From Porphyromonas sp. (GTDB lineage Bacteria > Bacteroidota > Bacteroidia > Bacteroidales > Porphyromonadaceae): a stretch of DNA of 16,799 nt. Below are positions 7,917 to 14,598 of the stretch, piece after piece. A model generated the notes under the pieces. That model had not been told where the DNA came from. It made no database searches and was given only the letters and a program-made list of their open reading frames with translations. The position numbers were made by a program, and so were the translations under genes. The DNA lies in assembly GCA_029983495.1 (NCBI GenBank), contig JASBZJ010000014.1:1-16799 (forward strand), in the 5' to 3' direction. The stretch's first letter is position 1; every line of letters begins with the position of its first letter.

Positions 7917-8058
7917 GAGGATGATGGTGCAACTCGCTAATTCTATGATTTCTTTAGGTGTTGCTGGCACAACACTTGTTTTTGTTTTGTTGTACGCACA
8001 CCATTTTCGTACCCTGTTTGCTTGTTATACTTCCACCCTTGGGGTAGGAAGTTTTTTT
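7906..8058 (+). ncRNA. Candidate structured small RNA or recJ leader
   Basis: Three observations support a non-coding transcript. A near-consensus -7 box (TACCTTTA, 7892-7899) places a start near 7906. A set of nested complementary arms follows: GGGTA (7912-7916) with TACCC (8010-8014), ATGGTG (7924-7929) with CACCAT (7999-8004), and an inner hairpin AGGTGTTG/CAACACTT (7956-7963 with 7970-7977). The stretch then ends in a strong intrinsic terminator (8029-8058). The frame open from the ATG at 7921 runs through this terminator and on into recJ out of frame, so I do not regard it as coding. I do not recognise the RNA as a known family. A divergent 6S RNA was considered but no signature could be verified. 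If recJ is transcribed from the same start, this could instead be an attenuator leader. Confidence 0.4.
8029..8058 (+). terminator. Strong rho-independent terminator
   Basis: ACTTCC (8029-8034) pairs with GGAAGT (8047-8052), and ACCC (8035-8038) pairs with GGGT (8042-8045). One A is bulged and the loop is TTG, giving a ten-pair stem followed immediately by a run of T (8053-8058). The T run is on the + strand only, so it ends rightward transcription 140 bp before recJ. Confidence 0.8.
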
Positions 8059-8197
8059 GTTCCTCAACAAAAAACTAATATTTATTGCGCTGAACACAAG
8101 TTGGTTAACCTTATTACTGGCTTGTGGAGGCGTTTTTTTTGTGCAACACGGTTCTGTGTTTCACGGTTCCCTTCTGAAAATAAAATAATATCATATC
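8059..8197 (+). promoter_or_regulatory. recJ upstream region with hairpin and T run
   Basis: CACAAG (8095-8100) pairs with CTTGTG (8121-8126) around a GGTTAACC palindrome. A run of eight T follows at 8133-8140, separated from the stem by six bases, so it is a possible second, weaker terminator. AACAC/GTGTT can form a small hairpin close to 8145-8160. No exact TAnnTTTG box is visible in this stretch. The recJ promoter is therefore either non-consensus or lies upstream of the terminator. Confidence 0.35.
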
Positions 8198-9961
8198 ATG
8201 AAAACCCATTGGAATTGGGTTCCCTTCGACGAAAACGAACTTGCTATCGGCAAACAAATAAGCGAGGCTTTGCACCTGCACCCTATCGTGGGTTGCATCC
8301 TTACCCGCCGAGGTGTGACAACGGTGCAACAAGCTCAGCAGTTTTTGCACCCCAAGCTGGAAGATCTCCACGACCCCTTCCTTATCAACGATATGCAAGT
8401 TGCTGTCGAACGACTCAACAAAGCAGTAGGAACAAAAGAAAATATCCTAATCTATGGCGATTACGATGTTGATGGAACAACAGCTGTTGCCCTTGTTTAT
8501 AGGATGTTACGCCTGTATGGCGTTAGTCCTTCACAACTATTTTATTATATCCCAGATCGAAATGAGGACGGATACGGTATTTCCGAACGTGGTATTAACT
8601 ATGCCTCCGACCGAAATGTGAAGCTTATTATTGCACTTGATTGTGGTATTAAGGCAGTAAACGAAATACAATACGCTAAGGATAAGGGAATTGATTTTAT
8701 TGTTTGCGACCACCATACCCCCGATGACCTTTTACCAAATGCCGTAGCTGTTCTCGACCCTAAGCGAAGCGATAATTCATATCCTTTTACCGAGCTTTCG
8801 GGCTGTGGCATAGGCTTTAAGTTTATGCAGGCTTTTGCCATAAATAATGGCTTGCGCCAAAGCCGTCTTAATAGTGTTTTGGAGTTATGTGCCATAAGTA
8901 TTGCGGCTGATTTGGTTTCGGTTCGTGGCGAAAATCGCATTTTAGCTTATCATGGTTTACGTCAGCTTAATCGTAGGCCATCGCCGGCACTTACAGGTAT
9001 TATTAAAAGCACAAAAATACCTGCAGAAAAGGAGGTTGATATGACCGACATTGTTTTTCGTATTGCCCCTTTGCTTAATGCTAGTGGTCGTATGCTTAGT
9101 GGTATGCAAACGGTTGAGCTTTTACTTAGTAGCGATATTTCTTCCGCCGAGGCGCATTGTGCCGATATTATTCGGAGTAATGAACGCCGGCGAAAGCTTG
9201 ATAGGCTTACAACAAGTGAGGCTCTTGCGATGATTGAGGAGCTACAAATCGATAGGGACGACAAACTTATTGCCCTTTATAAACCTACTTGGCATAGGGG
9301 AGTAATAGGCATTGTTTCGTCGCGGCTTGCCGAACGATACGCTAGGCCTGTAATAATACTTACGGGAGAGGAGGAGTATGTTTCCGGTTCTGCACGAAGT
9401 GCAGGAGGGTTTGATATGTACGCAGCTATTGATAAACACAAACATTTGTTAGAAAACTTTGGGGGGCACCCTTATGCAGCAGGGCTTACTATTAAGCGCG
9501 ATAACCTCCCCTTATTTTTAGAACAAATTCGCGATTATGCAAATGCTACTATTGAGGAAAAACGTTTTGTTCCCAAAATAACTATCGATGCTGAGCTTAA
9601 GCTTACTCAAATTGGGTGGCGTTTGTTCAATAATATAAAGCAATTAAGCCCCTTTGGTCCCGATAACCCTCGCCCAGTATTCCTTACAAAACATTTATAC
9701 GATACTGGAGAAACCCGAGTTGTGGGTAAACAACTCGAGCATTTAAAGCTTGGGCTTACCGATGCTCCTAACCGTCGTTATCCACAACTTAGCATTATGG
9801 CTTTTCGCAAAGCCCCTGAGGCGGGCTATGTTATGGGTAAGCATCCTGTTTCGATTTGTTATCAGCTCGAACAGTTTATTCACCACGATAGCAAAACTTT
9901 GCAATTACAAGTAAAGGATGTACATCACGAGGATGTCCTTACCCCTGAACAAGGCTTGTAA
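8198..9961 (+). CDS. recJ: Single-stranded-DNA-specific exonuclease RecJ
   Basis: RecJ is a 5'-3' single-strand DNA exonuclease of the DHH superfamily, acting in RecF-pathway recombination and base-excision or mismatch repair. The 587-residue protein shows the DHH metal-binding motifs in order: LIYGDYDVDGTTA (85-96), ALDCG with Asp148, and CDHHTP (170-175). They are followed by NASGR (294-298), WHRGVIGIVSSRL (365-377), SGSARS (396-401) and the DHHA1 motif GGHPYAAG (422-429). A C-terminal OB-fold region follows. Length is typical. The start MKTHWNWVPFDENE fits the family's N-terminal W-x-x-x-P pattern and follows an A/T-rich stretch without a Shine-Dalgarno sequence. recQ begins 18 bp after the stop, so the two repair enzymes, which act in the same pathway, are probably one operon. 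Confidence 0.95.
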   Translation: MKTHWNWVPFDENELAIGKQISEALHLHPIVGCILTRRGVTTVQQAQQFLHPKLEDLHDPFLINDMQVAVERLNKAVGTKENILIYGDYDVDGTTAVALVYRMLRLYGVSPSQLFYYIPDRNEDGYGISERGINYASDRNVKLIIALDCGIKAVNEIQYAKDKGIDFIVCDHHTPDDLLPNAVAVLDPKRSDNSYPFTELSGCGIGFKFMQAFAINNGLRQSRLNSVLELCAISIAADLVSVRGENRILAYHGLRQLNRRPSPALTGIIKSTKIPAEKEVDMTDIVFRIAPLLNASGRMLSGMQTVELLLSSDISSAEAHCADIIRSNERRRKLDRLTTSEALAMIEELQIDRDDKLIALYKPTWHRGVIGIVSSRLAERYARPVIILTGEEEYVSGSARSAGGFDMYAAIDKHKHLLENFGGHPYAAGLTIKRDNLPLFLEQIRDYANATIEEKRFVPKITIDAELKLTQIGWRLFNNIKQLSPFGPDNPRPVFLTKHLYDTGETRVVGKQLEHLKLGLTDAPNRRYPQLSIMAFRKAPEAGYVMGKHPVSICYQLEQFIHHDSKTLQLQVKDVHHEDVLTPEQGL

Positions 9962-9979
9962 TATTGATGTAATAAGGGT

Positions 9980-12100
9980 ATGATTCACGACGAACGTTCC
10001 CCTTTCGATGGACTTGCGGGGGTAGACCTTGATGAACTACTCCCCAATAGTACTAGTAACCTTGAATTCGCTGATGAGAACGCTATACACAGTATTAATA
10101 TTTATGAGGAGCTACCCGAGGTTACAGAAGAGGAGCTAATCAACGAAAAGTATAACCAAGGTAAAAGCCCGCAAGGTATTCTGAAAAAGTATTGGGGGTA
10201 CGATTCCTTTCGCGAAAAACAGCTCGATATTATAGAATCGGCACTGGCGGGGAACGACACTTTGGGGTTGTTACCTACAGGGGGAGGGAAAAGTATAACC
10301 TTTCAAATACCAGGTCTTATATTACCTGGTACAACTTTGGTAATTACACCCCTTATTGCGTTAATGGTGGATCAAGTACAAGCCTTACGTAAGCGACACA
10401 TAAGGGCAAGTGCCATTCATTCTGGGTTACCCAGTTATAAAATAAATACCTTGCTGTCGAATGCCGTTTTTGGTAAGGTTAAGTTCTTATACATATCCCC
10501 CGAGCGCATTGCTTCCTCAAGCTTTTTAGCTACCCTAAATCACTTAAAGGTAAGCCTTATTGTTGTTGATGAATGCCACTGTATTTCGCAGTGGGGATAC
10601 GATTTCCGCCCTTCATATCTTAATATTGTTGCCTTACGCGAGCGCTTCCCTTCAGTGCCTATTCTGGCATTAACAGCTACGGCTACTCCAATTGTTCGGG
10701 GCGATATTATTCACGAACTCCAACTTCGTAATCCCCAAATTGTCCAAAAAAGTTTTGTTCGTAGTAATATATCCTATATTGTTCGCCCTTGCCACGATAA
10801 GTTAGCTATGGCAGTGCGTATACTAAACGCCGTTAAGGGAACAGCAATAATTTATTGCCGAAACCGTACTCGAACAGCCGAAATTGCTACCGAGCTTCAA
10901 AAACATGCTTTTAGTGCAGATTTTTACCATGCTGGGCTTTCGCATGCCGAGCGCGAAATAAAACAGAAGTGTTGGATGGATGGCGATACCCGTATTATTG
11001 TTGCCACGAATGCTTTTGGTATGGGTATCGATAAACCCGATGTGCGTGTTGTTATCCATTGGACTATGCCCTCTTCGCTTGAGGAATATTATCAGGAGGC
11101 AGGGCGCGCCGGGCGAGATGGGCAACCTTCCTTTGCAGTGGCTCTTGTTGAAAAACATGATGCCGCAACGCTAAGCCGTCGTATACACGAGCAGTTCCCC
11201 CCCCTAACTTTTGTACGAAGCTTTTACGATTTGCTGATGAGTTATTTGCAAATTGGCGAAAGTGATGGTTTGGGTAAACGTGTTCAGTTCAATTTCGAAC
11301 AATTTGTCGATACCTTTCACTTACACCCAATTCAAAGTCAATCGGCTATGCAAATACTTGCTATGGCAGGCGTGTTTATATATGAGGAAAAAGGGAGCCG
11401 TGCTTCGCGAATAATGATGAGGGTAAACCGCGAAACCCTTTACAAATATGAGGCAATAAAGGGGAACCGCGAGCGCATACTCGAGTTTATACTTCGCCGT
11501 TACAGTGGTGTTTTTACACAGTTTGTATTTATTGAAGAAGAGGCAATTGCTGCAGCTACAGGTTTAACCTTGGATACCATTTACGAAACATTACTATCGC
11601 TTAGTACTCTTGGAGTACTTTCGTATATCCCCCGAAGTTCGTTACCGTTACTAACTTTTACTACTCGGCGTGAAAGCGGAAGACTTTTAAATATAACCCC
11701 AGCAGTATACCATAACCGAAAGAAACGTTTCGAAAAACGCCTTACAGCTGTTAAAAATTACCTTTTTGCAACTCATCCACAATGTCGCGAGCAAACCTTA
11801 CTTGCTTATTTTGGCGAAACTGAAAGTAACCCATGTGGGCGTTGTGATGTTTGTAGGGCTAAAACAAGTACTGCCCATCGCTATTTGGGTACTATGGCAC
11901 AAATGGAAAGCGAGGTGCTTAACTTAGCTAAAAGTTTACTGGCAACCCAGCCAAAAATCCCAATAAAAATATTTAATCAGCACCTTCAACAACTCGCCAG
12001 TAATCGGGGGGGATCGTTAGAGCAATGGCAAAAGGCGTTTCGGAATGTTTTAGGCTCTTCAATGCTTTTTCGTATTTCAAACGATTGCCTTACTCGCTAA
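9980..12100 (+). CDS. recQ: ATP-dependent DNA helicase RecQ, Bacteroidota-type architecture
   Basis: RecQ is a 3'-5' superfamily 2 DNA helicase that processes stalled forks and recombination intermediates and can supply single strands to RecJ. Motifs in the 706 residues are Walker A LLPTGGGKS (97-105), VDECHCISQWGYDFR (196-210), ALTATATP (230-237), AIIYCRNR (289-296), FGMGIDKPDV (346-355) and QEAGRAGRDG (372-381). The zinc ligands Cys602, Cys619, Cys622 and Cys625 (YFGETESNPCGRCDVC) lie about 220 residues after the helicase core. In E. coli-type RecQ they follow the core directly. Here a helical or winged-helix-like region precedes them. No HRDC domain is recognised in the final 80 residues. 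An acidic N-terminal extension of about 65 residues comes before ILKKYWGYDSFREKQ. No alternative in-frame ATG exists before the helicase core, so 9980 is kept as start. recQ is 18 bp behind recJ. Confidence 0.93.
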   Translation: MIHDERSPFDGLAGVDLDELLPNSTSNLEFADENAIHSINIYEELPEVTEEELINEKYNQGKSPQGILKKYWGYDSFREKQLDIIESALAGNDTLGLLPTGGGKSITFQIPGLILPGTTLVITPLIALMVDQVQALRKRHIRASAIHSGLPSYKINTLLSNAVFGKVKFLYISPERIASSSFLATLNHLKVSLIVVDECHCISQWGYDFRPSYLNIVALRERFPSVPILALTATATPIVRGDIIHELQLRNPQIVQKSFVRSNISYIVRPCHDKLAMAVRILNAVKGTAIIYCRNRTRTAEIATELQKHAFSADFYHAGLSHAEREIKQKCWMDGDTRIIVATNAFGMGIDKPDVRVVIHWTMPSSLEEYYQEAGRAGRDGQPSFAVALVEKHDAATLSRRIHEQFPPLTFVRSFYDLLMSYLQIGESDGLGKRVQFNFEQFVDTFHLHPIQSQSAMQILAMAGVFIYEEKGSRASRIMMRVNRETLYKYEAIKGNRERILEFILRRYSGVFTQFVFIEEEAIAAATGLTLDTIYETLLSLSTLGVLSYIPRSSLPLLTFTTRRESGRLLNITPAVYHNRKKRFEKRLTAVKNYLFATHPQCREQTLLAYFGETESNPCGRCDVCRAKTSTAHRYLGTMAQMESEVLNLAKSLLATQPKIPIKIFNQHLQQLASNRGGSLEQWQKAFRNVLGSSMLFRISNDCLTR

Positions 12101-12129
12101 GCGAAAAACTTGTTTTTTTATATTTTCGC
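12101..12129 (+). terminator. Possible recQ terminator hairpin
   Basis: GCGAAAA (12101-12107) directly after the recQ stop pairs with TTTTCGC (12123-12129), with a T-rich loop. A short TTGTTTGTTT stretch follows. The stem is A/T rich and the loop is 15 nt, so it is a weak candidate. Confidence 0.3.
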
Positions 12130-12171
12130 CCTTGTTTGTTTATGGTTATTAAGTAGCTAAAATGTTAGAAT

Positions 12172-12903
12172 ATGATTCAACACTTTTCTCTTTGTCCTTG
12201 CCCTAAGCTTATTGCAGAATATCTTTTACGCGAAACTACTTGCGATGCCGTTGTTGTAGTTGATGTTTTACGAGCTTCCACTACTATACTCGAAGCACTT
12301 TCGAATGGAGCAAAGGCGGTTATACCAGTTGCTGATAGCGATCAACTTAAGCCTTATTTAAATAACAATGGCTATATTGTTGCTGGCGAACGAGGAGGCA
12401 TTAAGCTCGAGTTTGCTGATTTGGGTAACGACCCTGCGGAGTACACTCCTCAGCGTATAAAAGGCAAAACAGTTGTATTGAGTACTACAAATGGTACGCA
12501 AAATATCGAAACAATAGTTAAACTTCGCTCGAATATCCCCATTTTTATTGGTTCAGTGGGGAACGTTGTTATGTTGGCGTCTTTACTCGAGGAGTCGTAC
12601 AACAATGTGCTTATTGCTGCTTCGGGTTGGAATAATACCTTTAGTGTCGAAGATTCGCTTTATGCAGCATTACTTTACAACCAGTTTGTTTCGCCTCCTT
12701 CATTAACCGACGATGCAACTATTCTTGCTCGTATGGCATTGGAAAATACAAAAAATAATTATGCTTATGCTGTGAAAAAAAGCGAGCATTACCAGCGTTT
12801 ACTTAAGTTAATTCCCAAGGAACGAATCGACTATTGCCTTAAACCGTATCTTTATTCCATTGTACCTTTTTACTATAAAGGGCAAATAATGGTTGGTCGT
12901 TAA
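12172..12903 (+). CDS. comB: 2-phosphosulfolactate phosphatase family protein (ComB)
   Basis: ComB proteins are Mg-dependent hydrolases that dephosphorylate (R)-2-phospho-3-sulfolactate to sulfolactate. The reaction was defined in methanogen coenzyme M synthesis, but family members occur in many bacteria lacking coenzyme M. The 243-residue protein has the usual length and the family blocks: VVVVDVLRASTT (27-38), VAGERGG (70-76), LGNDPAEY (84-91) and VLSTTNGTQ (102-110). IAASGWNNTFSVEDS corresponds to the later conserved A-x-G block, and the C-terminal KSEHYQRL fits too. No signal peptide is visible, so it should be cytoplasmic. It follows recQ by 71 bp with no exact promoter box between them (TATTTTCG at 12121-12128 is close), so co-transcription with recJ-recQ is possible. 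A functional connection to DNA repair is not expected. The family assignment is firm, the bacterial substrate is not. Confidence 0.85.
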   Translation: MIQHFSLCPCPKLIAEYLLRETTCDAVVVVDVLRASTTILEALSNGAKAVIPVADSDQLKPYLNNNGYIVAGERGGIKLEFADLGNDPAEYTPQRIKGKTVVLSTTNGTQNIETIVKLRSNIPIFIGSVGNVVMLASLLEESYNNVLIAASGWNNTFSVEDSLYAALLYNQFVSPPSLTDDATILARMALENTKNNYAYAVKKSEHYQRLLKLIPKERIDYCLKPYLYSIVPFYYKGQIMVGR

Positions 12904-12944
12904 TGGTTTCGTATTGAATTTCCTATTGCAACGAACAATGCTAA

Positions 12945-12969
12945 GGTACGAACTACAAGTGTCCGTACC
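12945..12969. repeat. GGTACG/CGTACC inverted repeat
   Basis: GGTACG (12945-12950) and CGTACC (12964-12969) form a 6-bp stem with a 13-nt loop in the gap between convergent genes. There is no T run after it on either strand, so termination is not evident. Confidence 0.35.
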
Positions 12970-13010
12970 AATGAATAAGATAGCAACCGAATATAATAAC
13001 ACCCTACAAA

Positions 13011-13044
13011 CGAGGGGCGGACCTCAAGAGTCTGCCCCTACAAT
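13011..13044 (-). repeat. REP-like hairpin repeat, copy 1
   Basis: GGGGCGGAC (13014-13022) pairs with GTCTGCCCC (13030-13038), nine pairs including one G-T, with a 7-nt loop. Read on the - strand it starts with the tail TTGTAGGGGC, shared with the two copies near 13855-13972. It lies in the comB/hypothetical intergenic region. This is the form of a REP-type dispersed palindromic repeat. No associated transposase gene is in the window. Confidence 0.65.
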
Positions 13045-13055
13045 TTTTAGTCCGT

Positions 13056-13099
13056 ATCCGATCGGATGTTTATTTTTTATAGATAGGGACCCCCTTCTA
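13056..13099. repeat. 12-bp palindrome plus adjacent hairpin between convergent genes
   Basis: ATCCGATCGGAT at 13056-13067 is a perfect palindrome followed by a T-rich run (13068-13079), so it could weakly terminate rightward transcription from comB. Next to it, TAGA-t-AGGG (13080-13088) pairs with CCCTTCTA (13092-13099), eight pairs with one bulge. This second hairpin touches the stop codon of the - strand gene. It is not followed by T on the - strand, so it is not a standard terminator for that gene. Confidence 0.4.
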
Positions 13100-13100
13100 T

Positions 13101-13508
13101 TTACTTCCGTGCAAGATTGTAAGTTAATGCACCTAAGCAAAGTATTTGTAAGCCTGTTATAACACCTATCCAATAAGCATCATTCGAAATGAGTAGCAAG
13201 GGTAGTGCAATAATGTATCCTCCTAGGCAAATGCCTGCATACGATAATGCTTTGGGGTATGTATATTGGCGGTGAAGAAGTTTGCCAAGCACCCAAAATA
13301 TGAACGTTAATAGTAAGGGTGTAAGCGAGTATACTATTGCAATAATGGAAAGGTCGGTCGTTTTTTCGTTGCTAAATACCATTTTGAGTATTGCAATATC
13401 AAGCAGTATAACCGTTAATAGCCATATATTGCTCCCTAGATAGGCCTTCTTTGAGCCAAGTAAAATTTCTTTAGGGCTTCTTGTTTCCTGAGTTGTTACT
13501 GTTTCCAT
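13101..13508 (-). CDS. Small four-helix membrane protein, function unknown
   Basis: I do not recognise this family. The product is 135 residues with a polar N-terminus (METVTTQETRSPKEILLGSK) and four hydrophobic segments near residues 26-46, 53-77, 86-108 and 111-131. A short charged loop lies between the first two and a basic loop (LGKLLHRQYTYPK) between the second and third. It should be an inner-membrane protein with both ends in the cytoplasm. The start at 13508 is preferred over an in-frame TTG at 13577 because that TTG lies within the -7 promoter box, upstream of the predicted transcription start. It is transcribed alone, convergent to comB. Length, hydrophobicity pattern and a good upstream promoter support a real gene, and no function is proposed. 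Confidence 0.7.
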   Translation of the reverse strand: METVTTQETRSPKEILLGSKKAYLGSNIWLLTVILLDIAILKMVFSNEKTTDLSIIAIVYSLTPLLLTFIFWVLGKLLHRQYTYPKALSYAGICLGGYIIALPLLLISNDAYWIGVITGLQILCLGALTYNLARK

Positions 13509-13574
13509 TGCTATTTTACTTAGTTTTTTAAGTTCTAATATCGTCTTATACGATGTCTTCTTCCATCCTTTCTG

Positions 13575-13604
13575 CAAAGGTAGTTTTTTTTGTTGATAAA
13601 CAAA
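13575..13604 (-). promoter_or_regulatory. Bacteroidota promoter of the membrane-protein gene
   Basis: Read on the - strand, TTTG (complement of 13601-13604) is followed after 18 nt by TACCTTTG (complement of 13575-13582). This matches the TTTG/TAnnTTTG consensus in both boxes. Transcription should begin near 13568, leaving a leader of about 60 nt before the ATG at 13508. It is the most complete promoter in the window. Confidence 0.7.
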
Positions 13605-13854
13605 ATCTCCGACATTAAGTTTTATGTTAGTGTTGGTTTTTGTTTAGAGTATAGCGTAATTTCGCTCAGTTTACAATTTTATTCACGAGTAAAACCCCTA
13701 AACGAACAGAACGTGTAATTGAGTTTCCCTGATGATTTCCCATTTTAATCAACAACAAAGTGAGAAATGATCAAGTGAACTCAAACAAACGCTCCGAGGT
13801 TTTGATCTTTTCATCAGGACGAAAATAAAAATGAACCTGAAGAAAATAATGATA
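13605..13854. other. 250-bp non-coding stretch with overlapping inverted repeats
   Basis: No gene is seen. The right half holds nested complementary segments: CCTGATGA (13728-13735) with TCATCAGG (13811-13818), and inside it GATCAA with TTGATC (about 13769-13774 and 13802-13807). TTGAGTT (about 13719-13725) with AACTCAA is a competing pair. The arrangement could be a degraded mobile or palindromic element. No T run marks a terminator and no promoter box is seen on the + strand here. Confidence 0.35.
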
Positions 13855-13972
13855 TGTAGGGGCGGATCTGCGTGTCCGCCCGCAGATGTAACATATAAAA
13901 ATGAGCGAGTCTGCCTAAAAAACAATGTTATTTGCAAAATGGGTGGGCGGAAACTTGAGGTTCACCCCTACA
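13855..13972. mobile_element. 118-bp element with inverted ends, REP-like copies 2 and 3
   Basis: The ends TGTAGGGG (13855-13862) and CCCCTACA (13965-13972) are perfect 8-bp inverted repeats. The left unit forms a hairpin GGGCGGA (13860-13866)/TCCGCCC (13875-13881). The right unit (13945-13968) is the same repeat inverted, with GGGCGGA at its inner edge and an imperfect stem. The core between them is A/T rich and non-coding. The shape is that of a BIME or small non-autonomous element. An open frame on the - strand across it reads like the translation of the repeat, not a gene. No target-site duplication could be confirmed. Confidence 0.5.
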
Positions 13973-14152
13973 ATTTCTTATAATAAGCGTTCATGTGAAT
14001 GCGCTTGTTACCAAATAGATAATAATAAAATAGCGACTCTTACCGTGCAAAAGCCTCATCTATGGTTGTAACCGACCATGCGAACCTGTTGCAACGTAGA
14101 AGTCTCTTTTTCGAAAATAGCCTAGGATAGACTCTCTATTTATGTTATTGGT
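13973..14152 (+). other. rnpB upstream gap with one hairpin
   Basis: A hairpin at 13985-14006 pairs AAGCG with CGCTT and TTCA with TGAA around a TG loop, with a two-base bulge. It has no T run. The rest, up to the rnpB promoter, shows no gene and no clear -33 box. Confidence 0.35.
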
Positions 14153-14160
14153 TACCTTTG
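14153..14160 (+). promoter_or_regulatory. rnpB -7 promoter box
   Basis: TACCTTTG matches TAnnTTTG exactly and is followed by GCAG, like the gdhA box. Seven bases downstream is 14167, which is where the P1 helix of the RNase P RNA begins, so box and RNA end agree independently. No TTG is seen near -33. Confidence 0.65.
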
Positions 14161-14166
14161 CAGTTA

Positions 14167-14580
14167 GGAAACAGCAGTTGAGCCAATCAGCTTGTCGCTC
14201 TCAAAGCGTTATGCCGTGGGGGAGGAAAGTCTGGGCAACAAAGAGCACCATACTTCCTAACAGGAAGCTACACGTAAACAAGTGTAGGTAGCAGTAACAG
14301 AAAATAACCGCCTAGGCCTATAGCGGTTTGGGTAAGGGTGAAAAGGTAAGGTAAGAGCTTACCAAACGAGCTAGCAATAGCCGTTGTTGTATTGCCTATG
14401 GGTTGTAAGGTCAAGTATACCAGCGTATGTAGAGTTGCTCGCTCGATGCTGGGGGGTAGACTGCTAGAGCCATATGGCGACATGTGGCGGAGATGAATGG
14501 CAAGCAGGTTATTCCTAGGTAATATTTTACTTACGAGTAACTTACAGAACCCGGCTTACCGATTGGCTTACTGTTGTTCC
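14167..14580 (+). ncRNA. rnpB: RNase P RNA, bacterial class A
   Basis: RNase P RNA is the catalytic subunit that removes 5' leaders from precursor tRNAs. Diagnostic blocks are GAGGAAAGTCTGGGC near 14221-14235 (CR-I; the usual C is T here and can still pair with G) and AACAGAAAATAACCGCC near 14297-14313. GGTAAGGGTGAAAAGG followed by GGTAAGAGCTTACC comes next at about 14331-14363, then GGAGATGAATGGC near 14490-14502 (CR-IV) and ACAGAACCCGGCTTAC at 14544-14559 (CR-V). Helix P1 closes the ends: GGAA and AACAGCAGT (14167-14178) pair with ACTGTTGTT and TTCC (14570-14580), and AGCCAATC pairs with GATTGGCT. A P2 pairing GCTTG/CAAGC is present. About 35 nt with small hairpins, like a P19 element, separate P2 from CR-V. 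Ends are set from P1 and the promoter and may be off by a few bases. Confidence 0.96.
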
Positions 14581-14598
14581 TTGTTTAGAAGCTTCTTT

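Noticed and set aside
7906..8058. Identification of the candidate RNA as 6S RNA
   Set aside because: Size is similar, but I could not verify a long closed stem with a central bubble joining the two ends, and the 3' part is a terminator hairpin.
7921..8472. 183-codon open frame overlapping recJ, with one hydrophobic N-terminal segment
   Set aside because: It runs through a strong intrinsic terminator (8029-8058) and then across the recJ start in another frame. Composition after residue 50 is cysteine and arginine rich and unlike a real protein.
8599..9264. Two - strand frames of 100-113 codons within recJ
   Set aside because: They are antisense shadows of well-conserved RecJ motifs and have serine/leucine-rich composition.
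13749..13937. 62-codon frame on the - strand with a GGHADPPL segment
   Set aside because: That segment is the translation of the REP-like repeat at 13855-13881. There is no promoter or continuation outside it.
14268..14483. 71-codon frame on the - strand
   Set aside because: It lies entirely inside the RNase P RNA gene on the opposite strand.
14502..14543. Apparent 35-nt insertion in the RNase P RNA before CR-V
   Set aside because: A P19-type helix occurs at this position in known bacterial RNase P RNAs, so it is not novel.
14497..14598. Extended N-terminus of the HAD protein
   Set aside because: The extra 34 residues are encoded by the 3' end of rnpB, and MIRNLFFDLDD at 14599 is the usual family start.
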